A stretch of 6,908 nucleotides of DNA from Gemmatimonadota bacterium (GTDB lineage Bacteria > Gemmatimonadota > Gemmatimonadetes > Gemmatimonadales > Gemmatimonadaceae): the NCBI GenBank assembly GCA_947457715.1, contig CANGXK010000148.1, positions 1 to 6,908 on the forward strand, given 5' to 3'. Under the pieces are notes generated by a model. The model was given only the letters and a program-made list of their open reading frames with translations, was not told the origin of the DNA and ran no database searches. Made by a program: the position numbers and the translations under genes. Shown here one piece after another: positions 6,867 to 6,908 of this stretch (position 1 is its first letter; every line of letters starts with the position of its first letter).

Positions 6867-6908
6867 ATGTACAGCCGTCGTGAATTCATCGGCACCGGTC
6901 TTGCTGCG
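6867..6908 (+). CDS. Start of a twin-arginine (Tat) exported protein, truncated by the window
   Basis: The last 42 bases encode M-Y-S-R-R-E-F-I-G-T-G-L-A-A and remain open at the window end. S-R-R-E-F-I matches the Tat consensus S/T-R-R-x-F-L-K at positions 3-8, and the following G-T-G-L-A-A looks like the beginning of the mild hydrophobic h-region of a Tat signal peptide. The protein would be exported folded across the inner membrane, often as a cofactor-containing enzyme. It begins 39 nt after the katG stop in the same direction, so co-transcription is possible, but no good ribosome binding site is visible. Mature function is unknown. Confidence 0.65.
   Translation, partial: MYSRREFIGTGLAA

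Overview
The window is a 6.9 kb, high-GC bacterial chromosomal segment with strongly GC-biased third codon positions. The mix of genes (a hybrid histidine kinase, an OxyR/KatG pair, CACGGC-type heptamer repeats between genes, a twin-arginine exported protein) would fit a soil-type Gram-negative-like lineage. My best guess is Gemmatimonadota, on general resemblance only, and no rRNA or other phylogenetic marker is present to confirm it.

Layout from left to right. (1) 2-1183 (+): the 3' part of a hybrid sensor histidine kinase with a C-terminal receiver domain; its sensory N-terminus lies outside the window. (2) 1267-1857 (-): a RibD/dihydrofolate-reductase-fold protein, convergent with the kinase; a short REP-like interrupted inverted repeat sits between them. 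(3) 1858-2425: a 570-bp stretch with no credible gene. It holds three copies of an 11-bp repeat and a long nested inverted repeat whose two arms are both built from a degenerate 7-bp repeat. (4) 2426-3234 (+): a two-gene operon with an ATGA stop/start overlap, encoding a ribbon-helix-helix protein and a small nucleotidyltransferase-fold protein. It looks like a toxin-antitoxin type module and has 10-bp direct repeats over its start, a likely operator. (5) 3235-3569: a second gene-poor stretch dominated by an imperfect palindrome of about 278 bp with roughly 74-bp strong arms. This is MITE-like, and its loop has coding-like base usage. (6) 3570-4457 (-): OxyR with both redox cysteines at the E. 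coli positions 199 and 208. (7) 4614-6827 (+): a complete catalase-peroxidase KatG with the Met-Tyr-Trp adduct residues intact. (8) 6867-6908 (+): the first 14 codons of a protein with a twin-arginine signal, running off the window.

How the genes work together: oxyR and katG are divergent and share a 156-bp intergenic region. It contains ATAG/CTAT elements at exact 11-bp spacing, matching the OxyR tetramer operator. The site overlaps the likely oxyR -10 and ends against a candidate katG -35, so a peroxide-sensing circuit with autorepression and katG activation is the natural reading. The other genes show no functional link to it.

I see no tRNA, rRNA or CRISPR array. I do not see a large novel system. 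The items most worth following up are the palindromic element, the heptamer-built hairpin, and the RHH/nucleotidyltransferase pair with its operator.
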